Shown here: piece after piece, positions 36,479 to 46,384 of the stretch | Position numbering within the stretch: position 1 is the stretch's first letter | Layout of the letters: every line of letters starts with the position of its first letter | Assembly: GCA_017631435.1 (NCBI GenBank) | Contig: JAGBTG010000035.1 | Location: forward strand, 62,001-126,000 | From: Bacteroidales bacterium | Lineage (GTDB): Bacteria > Bacteroidota > Bacteroidia > Bacteroidales > UBA932 | Length of the DNA stretch: 64,000 nt | Reading direction: 5' to 3' | The notes under the pieces: generated by a model | What the model was told of the DNA's origin: nothing | Database searches by the model: none | Seen by the model: only the letters and a program-made list of their open reading frames with translations | Position numbers and translations under genes: made by a program

Positions 36479-37808
36479 ATTTGAGTTTTTTCAGATGGTA
36501 TATCATAATTGAAGCAGATATTATGCATGATGTCAAGTCTGCAAGCGGCATGCTGGCCCAAATTCCATCCAATCCAAAGAACCGCGGAAGAATAAATATG
36601 AACGGAAGTACAAATATCAGCTGTCTTGTAAGTGAAAGGAAGATTGCGGTTCCGGCATAACCAATGCTTCTGAAAAAATTTGAGGTAACCATTTGGAACC
36701 CTACTATAGGATAGAACATGAATGATATCCTTACTCCCCGTATAGCTTCATCAATTAGAGTTTCATCTGTTGTGAACATCATTACAAGTGTTTTGGGGAA
36801 TAATTCTGCAATAATGAATCCTGTGCTTGTAACCGCTATTGCGCACATTGCTGTATAGGTTACTACTTCCCTAAGCCTGTCATAAAGTCCGGCTCCAAAA
36901 TTATAGCTGGCAATGGGTTGCATTCCCTGATTCAAGCCCATAACAACCATAATGAACAGGAAGGTCAGTTTATGTGAAATTCCGTATGCAGCAATGGCCA
37001 GGTCTCCCCCATTCTCCTTCAATCCCTGGTTGAAAGCTATTACAATAAGGCAAGCTGTTGCATTCATGAAGAATGGAGACATTCCAACACTCAAAATCCT
37101 CTTTACAATTGCAGGAACCAACTTGTACCCACCTTTCTGGAAATGTACTACATGGTTTCTGTTGCTGAGTATGAATATTACCCACATCAGTGATATTGCC
37201 TGCGAAATTACTGTTGCAATTGCCGCTCCTTTTATTCCCCATTGATAAATGAAAAAAGGGTCAAGTAAAGCATTGATTATCACAGTTAAGATAGATGCGT
37301 TCATGGCCTTTTTTGGTAGGCCAGTGGCCCTGAGGACTGCATTGAGGGCAAAATATGTATGGGAAATTATGTTTCCATAAAGTATAATCTGCATGTACTC
37401 CCTGGCATAAGGAAGAGTATGCTCACTTGCTCCAAAAAATTCAAGTATGGGGTCAATGAACACAAGTACCCCTACCATATACAAAAGCCCTATAATGAAG
37501 TTTAATGTTATAACGTTGCCAAGGACCTTCTGTGCATTACCATAATCCTTTTTGCCAAGAAAAATGCCAATATTGGCTGATGCACCAACAGCGATCAATG
37601 AACTGAATGCAGTTCCAAGATTCATAAGTGGAAAAGTAAGTGCTAGTCCGGCAAGAGCATATCCACCCACAAACTGTCCAATATAGATGCTGTCCACCAG
37701 ATTATACAATGAGGAACAGCTCATTGCTATAATTGATGGAATTGCATACTGCTTGAGCAGTTTGGAGATTTTCTCAGTTCCAAGTTCTGTTGGGATTCCA
37801 GCGTGCAT
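36477..37808 (-). CDS. MATE family efflux transporter (copy B)
   Basis: The 443-residue protein has about twelve membrane helices and the Bacteroidota MATE opening GIPTELGTEKISKLLKQYAI, followed by SSLYNLVDSIYIGQFVGGYA and ALTFPLMNLG. It is closely related to the copy at 38448 along its whole length. MATE proteins export cationic drugs or metabolites using Na+ or H+. It lies last in a MATE / kinase-like / MATE operon, 2 nt after the kinase-like stop. Confidence 0.92.
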   Translation of the reverse strand: MHAGIPTELGTEKISKLLKQYAIPSIIAMSCSSLYNLVDSIYIGQFVGGYALAGLALTFPLMNLGTAFSSLIAVGASANIGIFLGKKDYGNAQKVLGNVITLNFIIGLLYMVGVLVFIDPILEFFGASEHTLPYAREYMQIILYGNIISHTYFALNAVLRATGLPKKAMNASILTVIINALLDPFFIYQWGIKGAAIATVISQAISLMWVIFILSNRNHVVHFQKGGYKLVPAIVKRILSVGMSPFFMNATACLIVIAFNQGLKENGGDLAIAAYGISHKLTFLFIMVVMGLNQGMQPIASYNFGAGLYDRLREVVTYTAMCAIAVTSTGFIIAELFPKTLVMMFTTDETLIDEAIRGVRISFMFYPIVGFQMVTSNFFRSIGYAGTAIFLSLTRQLIFVLPFIFILPRFFGLDGIWASMPLADLTSCIISASIMIYHLKKLK

Positions 37809-37810
37809 CT

Positions 37811-38467
37811 TTATTTGCTCCAGCCTTTATGTCTGATAATATCCGCTATTACCTGTACACATCCGTCAACACCCAGCAAAGAAGAGTTGAGACACAGATC
37901 ATAGGATGATGCTGCACCCCACTGTTTGTATGTGAAATAATCGTAGTAGCTTTTTCTTTTGCTGTCACTCTTTTCCAAAAGTTCTACAAGTTCATCCCTG
38001 CTGTATTTTTCTGCATTTGGAATTTTATTGCACTCAAGAAGTCTCTCAACTTTATCCTCACCTTTTGCTGTTATGAAAACATTCAGACAGTTGATCCTAT
38101 TTCTGAGAATGTAATCTGCACACCTCCCTACAAAAATAGCAGAACCTTCATTAGCAATCTTTATGATTGTTTCACTCTGTATTCTGAACAGTTCTTCCCT
38201 GTTTATTCCCGACGAAGTACCATATTCCGAGTACAGAGAACCCATTATGCCACTGAAGAAGCCTGAGATGAACTTTGATCCCCTTTTTTCATCAATATTT
38301 GCAAAGACCTCCTTACACAGTCCGCTTTCTTTGGCGGCCTCATCAAGCAATTGCTTGTCATATTGTGGAATACCAAATTCCTGTGCAAGTTTTTGTGCTA
38401 TCTCCAAGCCGCCTGCACCTTTTTCACGGCCAATGGTAATGTAGAATTTAGTTTCCATATTGCTCAA
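37811..38467 (-). CDS. Cytidylate kinase-like family protein
   Basis: This 218-residue protein has an N-terminal nucleotide-binding loop of the variant form ITIGREKGAGGLEIAQKLA, then PQYDKQLLDEAAKESG, IFVGRCADYILR (LID/NMP region) and an Arg/Lys-rich C-terminal part (SDSKRKSYYDYFT). These match the cytidylate-kinase-like family (Cytidylate_kin2), not classical Cmk. The substrate is unknown. It overlaps the upstream MATE gene by 20 nt and precedes the second by 2 nt, so all three are made together. Confidence 0.85.
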   Translation of the reverse strand: MSNMETKFYITIGREKGAGGLEIAQKLAQEFGIPQYDKQLLDEAAKESGLCKEVFANIDEKRGSKFISGFFSGIMGSLYSEYGTSSGINREELFRIQSETIIKIANEGSAIFVGRCADYILRNRINCLNVFITAKGEDKVERLLECNKIPNAEKYSRDELVELLEKSDSKRKSYYDYFTYKQWGAASSYDLCLNSSLLGVDGCVQVIADIIRHKGWSK

Positions 38468-39809
38468 TTTTTTTGAATTTCTTGATTTGTTTGTAAAGAA
38501 GGATGAATGCTATCATACTTGAAAGTCCGTCTGCAAGTGGCATACTCATCCATATTCCGTTGGTTCCAATGAAGGTTGGAAGAATAAGCAGGCCGGGAAG
38601 CAGGAAGATAAGCTGTCTTGTCAAGGACATGAAAACAGATTTTGCCGCCATTCCCACACTCTGGAAGAAGTTTCCGGCAACTATCTGGAAACCGATTATC
38701 GGGAAGCAGGCAAACACAATTCTCATTCCAACTGTTGCATGCTGGATAAGTTCCTCATCTGTAGTAAAAACCAATGAAATTGCCCTTGGGAAGAACTCTG
38801 CCATAATGAAGCCGGTTGTGGTTACAGCAGTTGCGCAGATGATAGTAAGTTTCAATGCTTCCACTGTCCTTTTGTATTGTTTGGCTCCGTAATTGAATCC
38901 AACAATCGGCTGCATTCCCTGGTTGATTCCAAGTACTATCATTACAAATACAAATGATACCCTGTTAACGATGCCATATGCTCCAATAGCAAGGTCACCG
39001 CCATGTTGCTGTAATCCCTGATTTATGAGAATTACAATCAGGCAGGCTGCTGAGTTCATGAAGAATGGAGCCATACCAATTGAAATCACATCTTTTACAA
39101 TCCTGGCCTTAAGCTTGTATATTCCTCTCTTGAAATGTATTACAAGATTCTTGTCTGAGAATATTTTAAGTGTCCAACACAATGCCAGTGACTGTGATAT
39201 TATTGTTGCGGCGGCAGCACCCTGTATTCCCCATTTGAATACATATATGAACAACGGATCCAGGATTGCATTTATGATTACAGTAAAAATGGTCATGTAC
39301 ATGGCTTTTTTAGGAAGACCGGCAGACCTGAGTACGGCATTCAGCCCCAGGTACATATGAGTAACAATGTTTCCCAAAAGGATTACCGTCATATAGTCCC
39401 TTGCATAACCGATTGTATTTTCGCTTGCTCCAAAGAAATAAAGGATGGGATCAAGAAATATAAGGAAAACTATACTGTAAACAATTCCAATTATTGTGTT
39501 CAGTGTTACTACGTTGCCAAGAACTTTCTGGGCCATTTCATAGTTTTTCTGCCCAAGCAGCATTGATATTGTTGCTGAAGCACCAACTCCAACCAAGGCA
39601 CCAAAAGCGGCACCAAGATTCATCAGCGGAAACGTAAGCGCAAGACCGGCAATTGCAAATTTGCCCACTCCATGTCCAATAAAAATACTGTCAACCATAT
39701 TGTACAACGACGAAGCCGTCATTGCAATAATTGCCGGAACGGCATACTGCCTCAGCAATTTGGAAATTTTTTCAGTTCCCAACTCTGTAGGAACACCTGC
39801 TACTGCCAT
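38448..39809 (-). CDS. MATE family efflux transporter (copy A)
   Basis: The 453-residue twelve-helix transporter has the opening GVPTELGTEKISKLLRQYAV, SSLYNMVDSIFIGHGVGKFA and ALTFPLMNLGAAFGALVGVG. It resembles copy B at most positions, including the GMQPIVGFNYGA region in the C-terminal half, pointing to a duplication around the kinase-like gene. Its promoter region lies next to the MITE-like element at 39851. Confidence 0.92.
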   Translation of the reverse strand: MAVAGVPTELGTEKISKLLRQYAVPAIIAMTASSLYNMVDSIFIGHGVGKFAIAGLALTFPLMNLGAAFGALVGVGASATISMLLGQKNYEMAQKVLGNVVTLNTIIGIVYSIVFLIFLDPILYFFGASENTIGYARDYMTVILLGNIVTHMYLGLNAVLRSAGLPKKAMYMTIFTVIINAILDPLFIYVFKWGIQGAAAATIISQSLALCWTLKIFSDKNLVIHFKRGIYKLKARIVKDVISIGMAPFFMNSAACLIVILINQGLQQHGGDLAIGAYGIVNRVSFVFVMIVLGINQGMQPIVGFNYGAKQYKRTVEALKLTIICATAVTTTGFIMAEFFPRAISLVFTTDEELIQHATVGMRIVFACFPIIGFQIVAGNFFQSVGMAAKSVFMSLTRQLIFLLPGLLILPTFIGTNGIWMSMPLADGLSSMIAFILLYKQIKKFKKIEQYGN

Positions 39810-39833
39810 ATAAATCCTTTAAATACTATCTTA

Positions 39834-39841
39834 CAAAGGTA
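39834..39841 (-). promoter_or_regulatory. -7 element of the MATE operon
   Basis: On the minus strand TACCTTTG (39841-39834) fits TAnnTTTG, 24 nt before the ATG at 39809. The -33 position would fall near or inside the inverted-repeat element at 39851-39983. Confidence 0.45.
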
Positions 39842-39850
39842 CAATTTTTT

Positions 39851-39983
39851 TATTTTACGTCGTCTTTTTGTACAAAATCTTGAATATCAATGTTTTAAAA
39901 AATGTATAATATACAAAATACAATTAATGCATTTTGTAACATGCTGATATACTTTATTTTATACAAAAAGACGACGTAAAATA
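39851..39983. mobile_element. MITE-like inverted-repeat element, copy 2
   Basis: Perfect 22-bp terminal inverted repeats (39851-39872 and 39962-39983; outer end TATTTTACGTCGTC) enclose an AT-rich, non-coding centre with its own hairpin (CAAAAT/ATTTTG). The 121-bp core 39857-39977 is the same length as the copy at 26973 and shares the first 19 bases. It lies between the MATE operon and hsp20. Its right end also provides the T-rich tail of the hsp20 terminator. Confidence 0.75.
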
Positions 39984-40008
39984 AGGGTGTCCTTTTGGAA
40001 CACCCTTA
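39976..40008 (-). terminator. Terminator of hsp20
   Basis: On the minus strand TAAGGGTGT (with a CC/GG inner extension) pairs with ACACCCTTA around AAAA, followed by TTTT. It overlaps the last bases of the MITE-like element. Confidence 0.7.
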
Positions 40009-40024
40009 CCGTGGTTGATATATA

Positions 40025-40450
40025 TTAATGTACCTCAATCTGTTTTTCAACAGGGGCCACTTTGTCGGGAGTAACTTTTGGAATGATGATGTCCAGTACT
40101 CCATTGTCAACTTTTGCCTCAATCTTATCCTTGTCAACATTGTCCGGCAAAATAAGGTTCTGTTGAAATTGAGTGTACGAAAATTCTTTACGGAGATATC
40201 TCCCCTTTTTGTCCTTATCTTCAGATTTCTTCTCTTGTTTTACACATACAGAAAGAAGATTGTCGTTGGTAACCTTTACACTGAAATCGTCCTTAGTTAG
40301 GCCTGGAACTGCCATTTCCACCTTAAATTCATTCTCATTTTCCATAATGTTCATTGGTGATGATGAGTGCAGTCTCTCAACCCAGTCGCTCCCGATAAAA
40401 TCGTTGAAGATTGAAGGGAACCAGCTCTGATTCTTTTTTGTTGGTAACAT
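40025..40450 (-). CDS. Hsp20/alpha-crystallin small heat shock protein
   Basis: The 141-residue protein has an alpha-crystallin domain of about 95 residues: FKVEMAVPGLTKDDFSVKV, the strand DNLLSVCVKQE, FSYTQFQQNLILPDNVDKD and the closing VDNGVLDIIIPK. A short N-terminal arm contains FIGSDWVERL. It is an ATP-independent holdase for unfolded proteins. It stands alone with its own terminator. No heat-shock operator (e.g. CIRCE) was seen upstream. Confidence 0.93.
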   Translation of the reverse strand: MLPTKKNQSWFPSIFNDFIGSDWVERLHSSSPMNIMENENEFKVEMAVPGLTKDDFSVKVTNDNLLSVCVKQEKKSEDKDKKGRYLRKEFSYTQFQQNLILPDNVDKDKIEAKVDNGVLDIIIPKVTPDKVAPVEKQIEVH

Positions 40451-40515
40451 AACTATTATTTTTACATTGTTTCCATTACAACAAAACTGATTGCAGAAGG
40501 TTCAGAAATATAGAT

Positions 40516-40523
40516 TATCTTTA
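40516..40523 (+). promoter_or_regulatory. -7-like element of ybaK
   Basis: TATCTTTA differs from TAnnTTTG only at the last base and lies 20 nt before the ATG at 40543. Its closeness to the ATG at 40525 argues against that upstream start. Confidence 0.35.
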
Positions 40524-40542
40524 CATGATTAAATTAAGTCTG

Positions 40543-41028
40543 ATGGCAACAAAGATCAACAAGACAAATGCAGCAAGGATTCTTGACCAGAAAAAGATAA
40601 AATATGAACTGGTACCATATGAGGTAGATGAGAACGATTTGGCAGCAACTCATGTGGCGGCCCAGCTTGGTGAGGATATTGAGCAGGTGTTCAAAACACT
40701 TGTATTGCGTGGCGACAAGAATGGACTGCTTGTATGCGTAATTCCCGGAGACAAGGAGGTTGATTTGAAGAAGGCTGCAAAAATATCCGGCAACAAGAAA
40801 GTTGAAATGATTGCCATGAAGGATCTCCTTCCTATAACAGGCTATATAAGAGGAGGTTGTACCCCTATCGGGATGAAGAAACCCTACCCTACCTGGATCC
40901 ATCATACTGCCACAAATTTTCCCTTCATATACATCAGTGCAGGCCAAAGAGGACTTCAGCTCAAACTTAATCCCGACGATTTGATGAATGCTTTTGGGAT
41001 TATTTCTGCAGATCTGATTGCAGAGTAA
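40543..41028 (+). CDS. ybaK: Cys-tRNA(Pro)/Cys-tRNA(Cys) deacylase YbaK/EbsC
   Basis: The 161-residue YbaK-fold protein starts MATKINKTNAARILDQ, the usual start of the family; an ATG 18 nt upstream is possible but lies only a base after the -7-like box. It shows VFKTLVLRGDKNGLLVCVIPG with the catalytic Lys region, YIRGGCTPIGMKKPYPTWI and the C-terminal SAGQRGLQLKLNPDDL. It trans-edits Cys mischarged on tRNA-Pro. The second copy of the structured element lies downstream. Confidence 0.92.
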   Translation: MATKINKTNAARILDQKKIKYELVPYEVDENDLAATHVAAQLGEDIEQVFKTLVLRGDKNGLLVCVIPGDKEVDLKKAAKISGNKKVEMIAMKDLLPITGYIRGGCTPIGMKKPYPTWIHHTATNFPFIYISAGQRGLQLKLNPDDLMNAFGIISADLIAE

Positions 41029-41113
41029 ATTATTATCTGAAATATTATTCTGATATAGGCTGTTTTTGCTGCAAATGTTTCTGTCCGAAAAGTTGTTTCA
41101 AATGCTTTATTGA

Positions 41114-41229
41114 GCGAGAAGAGATGTTTCGTAGGAGGACCTCATTCGACGGTTGGTAGTTATTTTGCGTGAGCAAAATGACGTACCAGAGGAGACTGCG
41201 TCGTCCTCCGAAGGAATATATCTTCTCGC
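41114..41229 (+). repeat. Structured dispersed element, copy 2 (related to 2481-2594)
   Basis: This 116-nt element is closed by the 9-bp inverted repeat GCGAGAAGA / TCTTCTCGC. On the plus strand it carries GGACCTCATTCGACGGTTG, TATTTTG and AGAGGAGACTGCGTCGTCC, as copy 1 does on the minus strand. An inner stem GGAGGAC/GTCCTCC and a local hairpin ATTTTGC-GTGA-GCAAAAT are present. The flanking stems differ in sequence from copy 1 but still pair, which suggests selected structure. It lies between convergent ybaK and amylase. The adjacent 41029-41113 holds no recognised feature. Confidence 0.75.
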
Positions 41230-41241
41230 CTAATAATAGAA

Positions 41242-42906
41242 TTATAATAAGAATTCAGCAATTGCAACTCCGTACTTATCAAACTGCATCTCAACCTGCT
41301 CAAACGGGTTCAGCTGTCCATAAGGAATGTTCCAGAATCTGAACATATCATCGGGAAGATTCACTTTTGCTGAATTATATGATTGTGAGAAATCAACTGC
41401 AACAATAACAAGTTTGTCTCTCTTGTATGTATTTTCTGTATGGAGTTCATTGCCTCCTCTGTGGAAATTTTCTGCAGAGTTGTCACATGAATATTTGCGG
41501 GCAAATACAAAACACTTGTTAGTATCAAACAGGTCATTATGATAGTTTGCATACTGAAGATCAAATGTTTCGCCGCTTGTAACGGCTTTGTTTCCCATTG
41601 CAAAAGTTAAAAGTTTCTGATAGTATTCAAGAAGTTCCTTCTCGGATTCATATGATTTGCCTTTAAGCATTCTGGCTACAGATGGCGCACTGCACCAGTC
41701 AAAAATGGAGGTTCGGCCGTCTTTGCCGCTGAAACCCTCTTCAAGCATGCCGGCCTCTCCCACTTCCTGTCCGAAATATATCATGAACGGTGCTTTGTTG
41801 AGCATAAGTGAAACAGCCAGTGATGGGATCCCCTTAAAAGCATTTCCAAGATTGAAATCAGATGCAACTCGCTGTTCATCATGGTTTTCAAGGAAATTGA
41901 GCATATGGTTCTGCATGTCGTTTATGCTTTGCCAGCAACCTGTAATTTCACTTGAGGATTTGTATCCCTGTGAAATATATTTCAACGTGTCGTACAATCC
42001 TACTTTATCATACAGATAATCAAATCCTCCCCTGAACATATATGATGAATATTCAGCCGGATTATATACCTCTGCAATGAATTGCACTTTTGGATACTTA
42101 TGCTTTACTTCCCTAATGCACCACTCCCAGAACTCTACCGGTACCAATTCAGCCATATCGCAGCGGAATGCGTCCACACCTTTAGAAGCCCAGAAGCAAA
42201 GGATATCATTCATCATGTACCAGGTTTTGGGTATTGGGTAGAAATGTCCCTTGCGGCCGTTCATATAGTCAACTCCGTAGTTCAGCTTCACTGTTTCATA
42301 CCAGTCGTTCACTGAAGGGTTTGCTGTAAAGCAGTCGTTTCCTGTTGCTTTGGCCGGCCTTTCGTGGTATGTGCCCATTGAGAACATCTCTCCGGGAAGG
42401 TAGTAGTAGTTGTTGTCGGGAGAAAAAACATTTTCATTGTCTCCAATTCCAAAGTCTTTTGCCCAATAAGGTAGTGAATCTGAGTTGTATTCCCTGGCAA
42501 GGTGGTTAGGGACAAAATCAAGTACCACTTTGAACCCCGCAGTGTGGGTGCGTTGTACAAGGTCCTCAAATTCAGCCATTCTGTTTTCTACTGAATCTGC
42601 AAGGTATGGGTTTACATCATAGTAGTCCTTTATTGCATATGGGGAGCCTGCACGCCCTTTTATTACTGAAGGATTATCCCTGCGAATGCCGTATTCCTCA
42701 AAGGATGCTTTTGTTGCATGTTCAATAACACCTGTATACCAGATATGTGTTACTCCAAGGGTGTGGAGATGTTCAAAAACAGATTCATTGATGGATGAGA
42801 ATTTTCCCGTGCCGTTTGTCTGTAGTGTGCCGTCGGGATGACAATTTTCATTTGTGTTTCCAAATATTCTTGGTAATAGCTGGTATATTATAAATTTCTT
42901 ATCCAT
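41242..42906 (-). CDS. Alpha-amylase family glycoside hydrolase (GH13), cytoplasmic
   Basis: The 554-residue (beta/alpha)8 enzyme has all four GH13 regions: VVLDFVPNHL; GVDAFRCDMAE with the nucleophile Asp250; FIAEVYNP with the acid/base Glu279; FLENHDEQR with Asp343 (numbering from MDKK). No signal peptide is present, so it should act inside the cell on maltodextrins or stored glycogen. A GTG at 42927 would extend the frame, but it lies in a hairpin. ATG at 42909 or 42906 is preferred. PPi-PFK lies upstream on the same strand with its own terminator. Confidence 0.9.
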   Translation of the reverse strand: MDKKFIIYQLLPRIFGNTNENCHPDGTLQTNGTGKFSSINESVFEHLHTLGVTHIWYTGVIEHATKASFEEYGIRRDNPSVIKGRAGSPYAIKDYYDVNPYLADSVENRMAEFEDLVQRTHTAGFKVVLDFVPNHLAREYNSDSLPYWAKDFGIGDNENVFSPDNNYYYLPGEMFSMGTYHERPAKATGNDCFTANPSVNDWYETVKLNYGVDYMNGRKGHFYPIPKTWYMMNDILCFWASKGVDAFRCDMAELVPVEFWEWCIREVKHKYPKVQFIAEVYNPAEYSSYMFRGGFDYLYDKVGLYDTLKYISQGYKSSSEITGCWQSINDMQNHMLNFLENHDEQRVASDFNLGNAFKGIPSLAVSLMLNKAPFMIYFGQEVGEAGMLEEGFSGKDGRTSIFDWCSAPSVARMLKGKSYESEKELLEYYQKLLTFAMGNKAVTSGETFDLQYANYHNDLFDTNKCFVFARKYSCDNSAENFHRGGNELHTENTYKRDKLVIVAVDFSQSYNSAKVNLPDDMFRFWNIPYGQLNPFEQVEMQFDKYGVAIAEFLL

Positions 42907-42914
42907 CATAAAGC

Positions 42915-42947
42915 AAAAAATTGACACCCCTATTCGTTTGGAGTGTC
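42915..42947 (-). terminator. Terminator-like hairpin in the amylase leader (candidate attenuator)
   Basis: On the minus strand GACACTCC (42947-42940) and GGGGTGTC (42930-42923) pair over 8 bp with a 9-nt loop, followed by AATTTTTT. The amylase start codon follows 6-9 nt later, and a -7 promoter box lies 8 nt upstream of the stem. The hairpin is therefore inside the mRNA leader, placed to stop or gate transcription into the gene. Confidence 0.6.
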
Positions 42948-42955
42948 TTTCAATT

Positions 42956-42963
42956 CAAAATTA
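42956..42963 (-). promoter_or_regulatory. -7 element of the amylase gene
   Basis: On the minus strand TAATTTTG (42963-42956) fits TAnnTTTG. It lies between the PFK terminator and the leader hairpin, so the amylase leader would be only about 40-45 nt. Confidence 0.5.
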
Positions 42964-42983
42964 GTGATTAAATCTGATATTTT

Positions 42984-43012
42984 AAAAAAAAGAGCCGCAA
43001 AACTGCGGCCCT
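42984..43012 (-). terminator. Rho-independent terminator of PPi-PFK
   Basis: On the minus strand GGGCCGCA and TGCGGCTC pair around TTT and are followed by seven T, 22 nt after the PFK stop. Confidence 0.85.
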
Positions 43013-43033
43013 TTAAAAATATCAGTTCTGGTA

Positions 43034-44263
43034 TTACCAGTTAAGGATTTTCTTGAAGTCGTACTCCTCAGGGTTTGGAAGATATTTCTTAGCGGCCTCG
43101 TAATCCTCTGGAGTGATGTAGTTAAGGATGTGATCCATAATCTGCTGTACTTTGTCAGTGTGGATATTTACACCACGTGGCGGAATCTTGCCGCTCTCGT
43201 TCTGCATATCTTTTAGATATAGTGATTTGATGTTACCGTTAAGATCGAGGTAAACCATACATCCTGTTACACCCTCTGTGAAGAGTTTGTATACACCCAT
43301 ACCAAGCTGTGAGCAGTACATAAGGTCGTAACCTACTGGAGTTACGCAACGTACCTCATAACCGATCTCAACTGGACGTGATTTAACTGAAATGCCCAAA
43401 GATTTAAGTTTGTTCTCAACCATATCATTGAACATCTGAGCTTTAGAGATTTTACCTAGCTCTGGGTGACCGTGGTCATCATAGGTAAATTTAACACCAT
43501 ACTGCAATAGCTCCTCAGTTGAAAGCTCGTGGAATACACCCTCTGAAATCATGATTGCACCGTGAGGAACGCCCATGATTTTTCTCTTGATGATTGAAGA
43601 GATAGCAAGGTTGATGATCTTCTCTGCAGTGATGGTAGTTTTGTTGAACATCTCTGGGATAACAATCATTGGATAGTGGCAAGAAGCACCGATACCTAGA
43701 GCAAGGTGACCTGCAGATCTACCCATTGCAGATACGATAAACCAGTTTGCGCTTGTTCTTGCATCCTCGTATACTGTTGTAGCAATCTTGGTACCCTCAG
43801 CTTTTGCAGTGTGGTAACCGAAGGTTGGGATATTCTGTGGAAGAGGAAGGTCGTTGTCAATTGTCTTAGGAACGTGGATGTTAGCGATAGGATAGTTCTT
43901 CTCAGCCAAGAATTTTGCAATTCTGTTTGCAGTAGAAGCAGTATCGTCACCACCTACAGTTACAAGAAGCTTGATATTGTTCTCAACAAAGAAATCAAGG
44001 TTGAAATTCTCCTGGAAATCTTTGTCAGATGGTTTGAAACGGCTCATTACAAGGTATGAACCACCTCTGTTGAAAATCCAGTCTGCGCAAGTGAAGTCAA
44101 GCTCTGTATAGTTAGGATCTGGAGAGAAAAGGCCTTTGTAACCACCGTGAAGACCCAGTACTCTGAAATCATTCTGAATAAAAGTTTTGGCAATACTTCC
44201 AACTACAGTATTCATTCCTGGAGCAGGACCGCCACCTGTTAGGATAACAATTGATTGTTTCAT
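43034..44263 (-). CDS. pfp: Pyrophosphate-dependent 6-phosphofructokinase
   Basis: The 409-residue PFK-fold enzyme has TGGGPAPGMNTV near the N-terminus. GGDD at residues 104-107 and PKTIDNDLP at 132-140 are the combination typical of PPi-dependent PFKs; ATP enzymes have GGDGS and no lysine there. It phosphorylates fructose-6-P reversibly, sparing ATP and allowing gluconeogenic flux. Codon use is strongly optimised, implying high expression. It lies upstream of amylase but ends in its own terminator. Confidence 0.92.
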   Translation of the reverse strand: MKQSIVILTGGGPAPGMNTVVGSIAKTFIQNDFRVLGLHGGYKGLFSPDPNYTELDFTCADWIFNRGGSYLVMSRFKPSDKDFQENFNLDFFVENNIKLLVTVGGDDTASTANRIAKFLAEKNYPIANIHVPKTIDNDLPLPQNIPTFGYHTAKAEGTKIATTVYEDARTSANWFIVSAMGRSAGHLALGIGASCHYPMIVIPEMFNKTTITAEKIINLAISSIIKRKIMGVPHGAIMISEGVFHELSTEELLQYGVKFTYDDHGHPELGKISKAQMFNDMVENKLKSLGISVKSRPVEIGYEVRCVTPVGYDLMYCSQLGMGVYKLFTEGVTGCMVYLDLNGNIKSLYLKDMQNESGKIPPRGVNIHTDKVQQIMDHILNYITPEDYEAAKKYLPNPEEYDFKKILNW

Positions 44264-44300
44264 TTTATATAAAATTATTTCTTGTTGTTATTTGGGGCGG

Positions 44301-44308
44301 CAAATTTA
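44301..44308 (-). promoter_or_regulatory. -7 element of PPi-PFK
   Basis: On the minus strand TAAATTTG (44308-44301) fits TAnnTTTG, 37 nt before the ATG. No TTTG -33 at proper spacing is seen. Confidence 0.45.
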
Positions 44309-44364
44309 CATTTTTATTAAAAAATTACCTATTTTTTAGTTATTTTTGTTTGCTAAAATTGTAA

Positions 44365-46380
<2,016 letters not shown>

Positions 46381-46384
46381 TATT

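Noticed and set aside
42907..42927. Amylase start at GTG 42927
   Set aside because: It lies in the right arm of a terminator-like hairpin and would add residues absent from GH13 relatives; ATG at 42909 or 42906 fits better.
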